Positions 7,616-9,296 of a DNA stretch of 9,296 bases are shown here, one piece after another. Numbering within the stretch: the stretch's first letter is position 1; every line of letters starts with the position of its first letter. The notes beneath the pieces were generated by a model. That model searched no databases, was not told where the DNA came from, and worked only from the letters and a program-made list of their open reading frames with translations. The DNA is from Candidatus Nomurabacteria bacterium (GTDB lineage Bacteria; Patescibacteriota; Saccharimonadia; Saccharimonadales; Saccharimonadaceae). The translations under genes were made by a program, and so were the position numbers. The stretch is taken from the NCBI GenBank assembly GCA_031262565.1, contig JAISHL010000006.1:1-9296 (forward strand). The letters are read 5' to 3'.

Positions 7616-7644
7616 TAAAATAAATTTAAGCACTAGTTTTATAA

Positions 7645-7718
7645 TGTCACCCCGAATTTATTTCGGGGTCTATCTTATTCTTATATATCGGAGATCCTGA
7701 GACAAGTTCAGGATGACA
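7645..7718. repeat. REP-like composite element of two hairpins with inverted TGTCA/TGACA ends
   Basis: The 74-base block fills most of the gap between the surface-protein stop and the ATPase promoter. It opens with TGTCA and closes with TGACA. Inside are two different perfect hairpins: an 8-bp stem at 7649-7656 and 7662-7669 (ACCCCGAA / TTCGGGGT, 5-base loop) and a 7-bp stem at 7694-7700 and 7708-7714 (ATCCTGA / TCAGGAT, 7-base loop). On the minus strand it would translate as a peptide containing CHPELVSGS, a well-known spurious product of dispersed intergenic repeats in many bacteria. It probably belongs to that REP/BIME class. It may also shape the 3' end of the surface-protein mRNA, although neither hairpin is followed by a strong U tract. 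Confidence 0.65.
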
Positions 7719-7725
7719 GTACATT

Positions 7726-9296
7726 TTACTCCCCCTCAACCGCCATACTAACACGGAAACTGAATACTCCAGCCCAACCAGTGTTTGAACCCATTGCAAA
7801 TATCCCAGAAGCAGGACCAGCTTCCGACGTCGCGCCACGTCCAAACCAAGCCGCTGATGAGTGTGCAAAATACGTATTCTCCAAATCCCAAGATTCCCTA
7901 GATAATCCGTCAATAGACTGAACTATGGTGGTTTCATATAATGCATGCCCACCGCAAATTTCAAACGTGCAGTAGTCGTAACCCCACCATTGGCGACTTG
8001 TTCCCGCTGACCATGCTGGCGCAACGTCCCTACTAAAACCATCACTCTCCAAATAACTATTCATATAGCCAGCCGCTGGCATGACCGCCATATTAGGAGC
8101 CGAGCCAATATTGTCGTAATTGCCCATGGTATAATTCCAAACTGGACCAGCCATATCATATATTCCGTAAATATTACCCGTAGTTGAAGCCTGCTGACCT
8201 ATTGTCGTATCGTAAGAATTGCAAGTAGCACCAAAAGTGTCTGCCTTATCTTCAAACGGTCCGCACCCTGTTATATATCTGTAATTAGTATTTGAGCTAC
8301 TCGCGACACTTACGTCATAATAACCGTTATTGTAAACCATTTTATTACCTTGTCCTATCGTCCCGTATTTGGACGTTGAGAGATAAGCAGCCGCGCCCCA
8401 GTCGCCAGTCTTCAACATATAAGTTGTGGCATTTTCTGTGAGATTCATGGTATTTATGGCGTCATTTACAGTTACCTCATTTCCGCCAGTAATGTTATTT
8501 GCATTTGGTGACATGTTTTTAGAGATCGTAAACTGCGTGCCAATATATTTTCTAAGCATTGGCGATTCATTTGGCTTGATGTGGATATCGGCAGGGGCGA
8601 TAAGATTTCCGCAAGATACTGGGTCTGTCGCATTGACATTATGGCAGTAAGTGGTAGTTGAAGTCGTAAATTTACCAATCCAGATCCCATTCAACTCCTC
8701 ATTAGCATCCTCAAAATCGCCATCACTGTTTTTGTCCAAACTAAACGCTGGATGCGTCGCCCACGTCGTCCCAGTTTGGCTTCCGTAAGTTCTTGACACG
8801 CCACAGTCATTACGGTAGTCCATTCCACCTGTGTAGTTGTTTGCGCCTACGCTTGTTGTTGGAGCAGTGTTACAGACAGCTACTAGTCCTTGGTATGGAG
8901 TTTTCTTTGGAGTATCTGCTTTCTCAAACTTAATGTCAAACATAGCTTGGTAACCATTTGCGTCACAGTCTGCGTCTTGGTAACTTGCACCTGCTAGACC
9001 ATTACCACAAACAGGCTTATTCCACGGATTTAATCTTTGCACCTCATACGCATACCTCGGCACATAGACCCAGTAACCCAAGATGTCTGCCTCTGGTATA
9101 GCTGTGCCTATGGTGGCTATGTCACGGTAGTATTCTAGTGGGGAGTAAGTGCCTGTGCCGTCTGTGTGTTTGGTTCCGTTTGCGTCATAGGTGTTAGTGC
9201 TAGAATCTTTGGTGTTTTTTAGTGTTACAGCATTAGCCCATTTGGCATTGTCATAGTTAGCCCATTCATTACCAGCTGTGGATGAACCATCACTGT
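7726..9296 (-). CDS. Large secreted cysteine-rich surface protein with FGE-sulfatase/C-type-lectin-like C-terminus, 5' end outside the window
   Basis: The frame is open from the TAA at 7726 to the window edge, giving 522 visible residues; the codon at 9079-9081 is TTG (Leu) in mid-protein, not a start. The signal peptide or prepilin-like N-terminus would lie outside. Visible order: a Trp/Asn-rich segment (NEWANYDNAKWANAVTL, about 9217-9270); ILGYWVYVPRYAYEV (9040-9084), a hallmark of a widespread family of uncharacterised bacterial surface proteins; a HPAF segment and LNGIWIGKF; an inserted DKNSDGDFED loop (8707-8736) resembling an EF-hand/TSP3 calcium site; TTGNIYGIYDMAGPVW (8137-8184); and a C-terminus WFGRGA...GIFAM...FRVSM (7750-7848). 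The last two match formylglycine-generating-enzyme (SUMF1-like) folds, which overlap with C-type-lectin ligand-binding proteins. More than ten Cys, many Asn, Thr and Ser and few Lys suggest a disulfide-bonded extracellular protein, perhaps for binding host or neighbouring cells. The ligand is unknown. An enzymatic FGE role is unlikely from its divergence and context. Confidence 0.65.
   Translation of the reverse strand, partial: SDGSSTAGNEWANYDNAKWANAVTLKNTKDSSTNTYDANGTKHTDGTGTYSPLEYYRDIATIGTAIPEADILGYWVYVPRYAYEVQRLNPWNKPVCGNGLAGASYQDADCDANGYQAMFDIKFEKADTPKKTPYQGLVAVCNTAPTTSVGANNYTGGMDYRNDCGVSRTYGSQTGTTWATHPAFSLDKNSDGDFEDANEELNGIWIGKFTTSTTTYCHNVNATDPVSCGNLIAPADIHIKPNESPMLRKYIGTQFTISKNMSPNANNITGGNEVTVNDAINTMNLTENATTYMLKTGDWGAAAYLSTSKYGTIGQGNKMVYNNGYYDVSVASSSNTNYRYITGCGPFEDKADTFGATCNSYDTTIGQQASTTGNIYGIYDMAGPVWNYTMGNYDNIGSAPNMAVMPAAGYMNSYLESDGFSRDVAPAWSAGTSRQWWGYDYCTFEICGGHALYETTIVQSIDGLSRESWDLENTYFAHSSAAWFGRGATSEAGPASGIFAMGSNTGWAGVFSFRVSMAVEGE

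Noticed and set aside
7645..7725. A diversity-generating retroelement template repeat just downstream of the surface-protein gene
   Set aside because: The sequence there is the hairpin element and shares no similarity with the 3' end of the gene; the next gene is the ATPase, not a reverse transcriptase.
7647..7913. An 88-codon minus-strand frame ending in a CHPELVSGS peptide
   Set aside because: It runs out of frame through the surface-protein gene and then reads the REP-like repeat; CHPELVSGS is a known spurious translation of such repeats.
9079..9081. TTG as start codon of a 451-residue protein
   Set aside because: The frame stays open for 71 more codons to the window edge and those residues match the same family, so the TTG is an internal Leu.

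Overview
The window looks like a piece of a small, AT-leaning genome of a Patescibacteria/CPR bacterium, most plausibly a Saccharibacteria (TM7) relative. This is an inference from three things: the surface-protein family at the right end, the pairing of a P3A-type proton ATPase with a HelD-like helicase carrying C-terminal zinc fingers, and the short intergenic gaps. TGA is used as an ordinary stop (end of the helicase gene), which argues against the SR1/Gracilibacteria code in which UGA encodes glycine. No rRNA, tRNA, CRISPR array, transposase or integrase is visible, and no gene-free stretch exceeds about 125 bases.

Left arm (1-2226, plus strand): two genes. The first is the C-terminal part of a protein whose start lies outside the window. 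It ends in a PD-(D/E)xK nuclease-like domain of the kind found at the C-terminus of type III restriction/DEAD-box (Res) helicases. After 36 bases and a good ribosome binding site comes a 385-residue protein with a HEPN ribonuclease-type signature (R-x4-H, RNKAAH). Together they look like the tail of a defence cassette, possibly not a described one. A short check of base composition suggests this arm is more AT-rich than the ATPase region.

Centre (2255-7600, minus strand): a P3A-type H+-ATPase gene is followed after only 6 bases by a long UvrD/HelD-type helicase gene, which is followed by a small 91-residue protein with an internal duplication. The ATPase has a near-consensus extended -10 promoter placed so that transcription should begin at the A of its ATG (a leaderless mRNA). 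The small gene has its own extended -10 promoter of nearly the same sequence plus a normal ribosome binding site. The small gene converges on the HEPN gene with a 28-base gap.

Right arm (7645-9296): a 74-base REP-like element made of two hairpins bounded by TGTCA/TGACA, then the 3' part of a large minus-strand gene that runs off the window edge. It encodes a cysteine-rich, probably secreted surface protein whose C-terminus resembles the formylglycine-generating-enzyme/C-type-lectin fold used by many bacterial ligand-binding and diversified surface proteins.

The parts I consider most worth following are the nuclease-helicase plus HEPN pair, the helicase with a membrane anchor, an inserted nuclease-like domain and zinc fingers, and the possible hypervariable surface protein.
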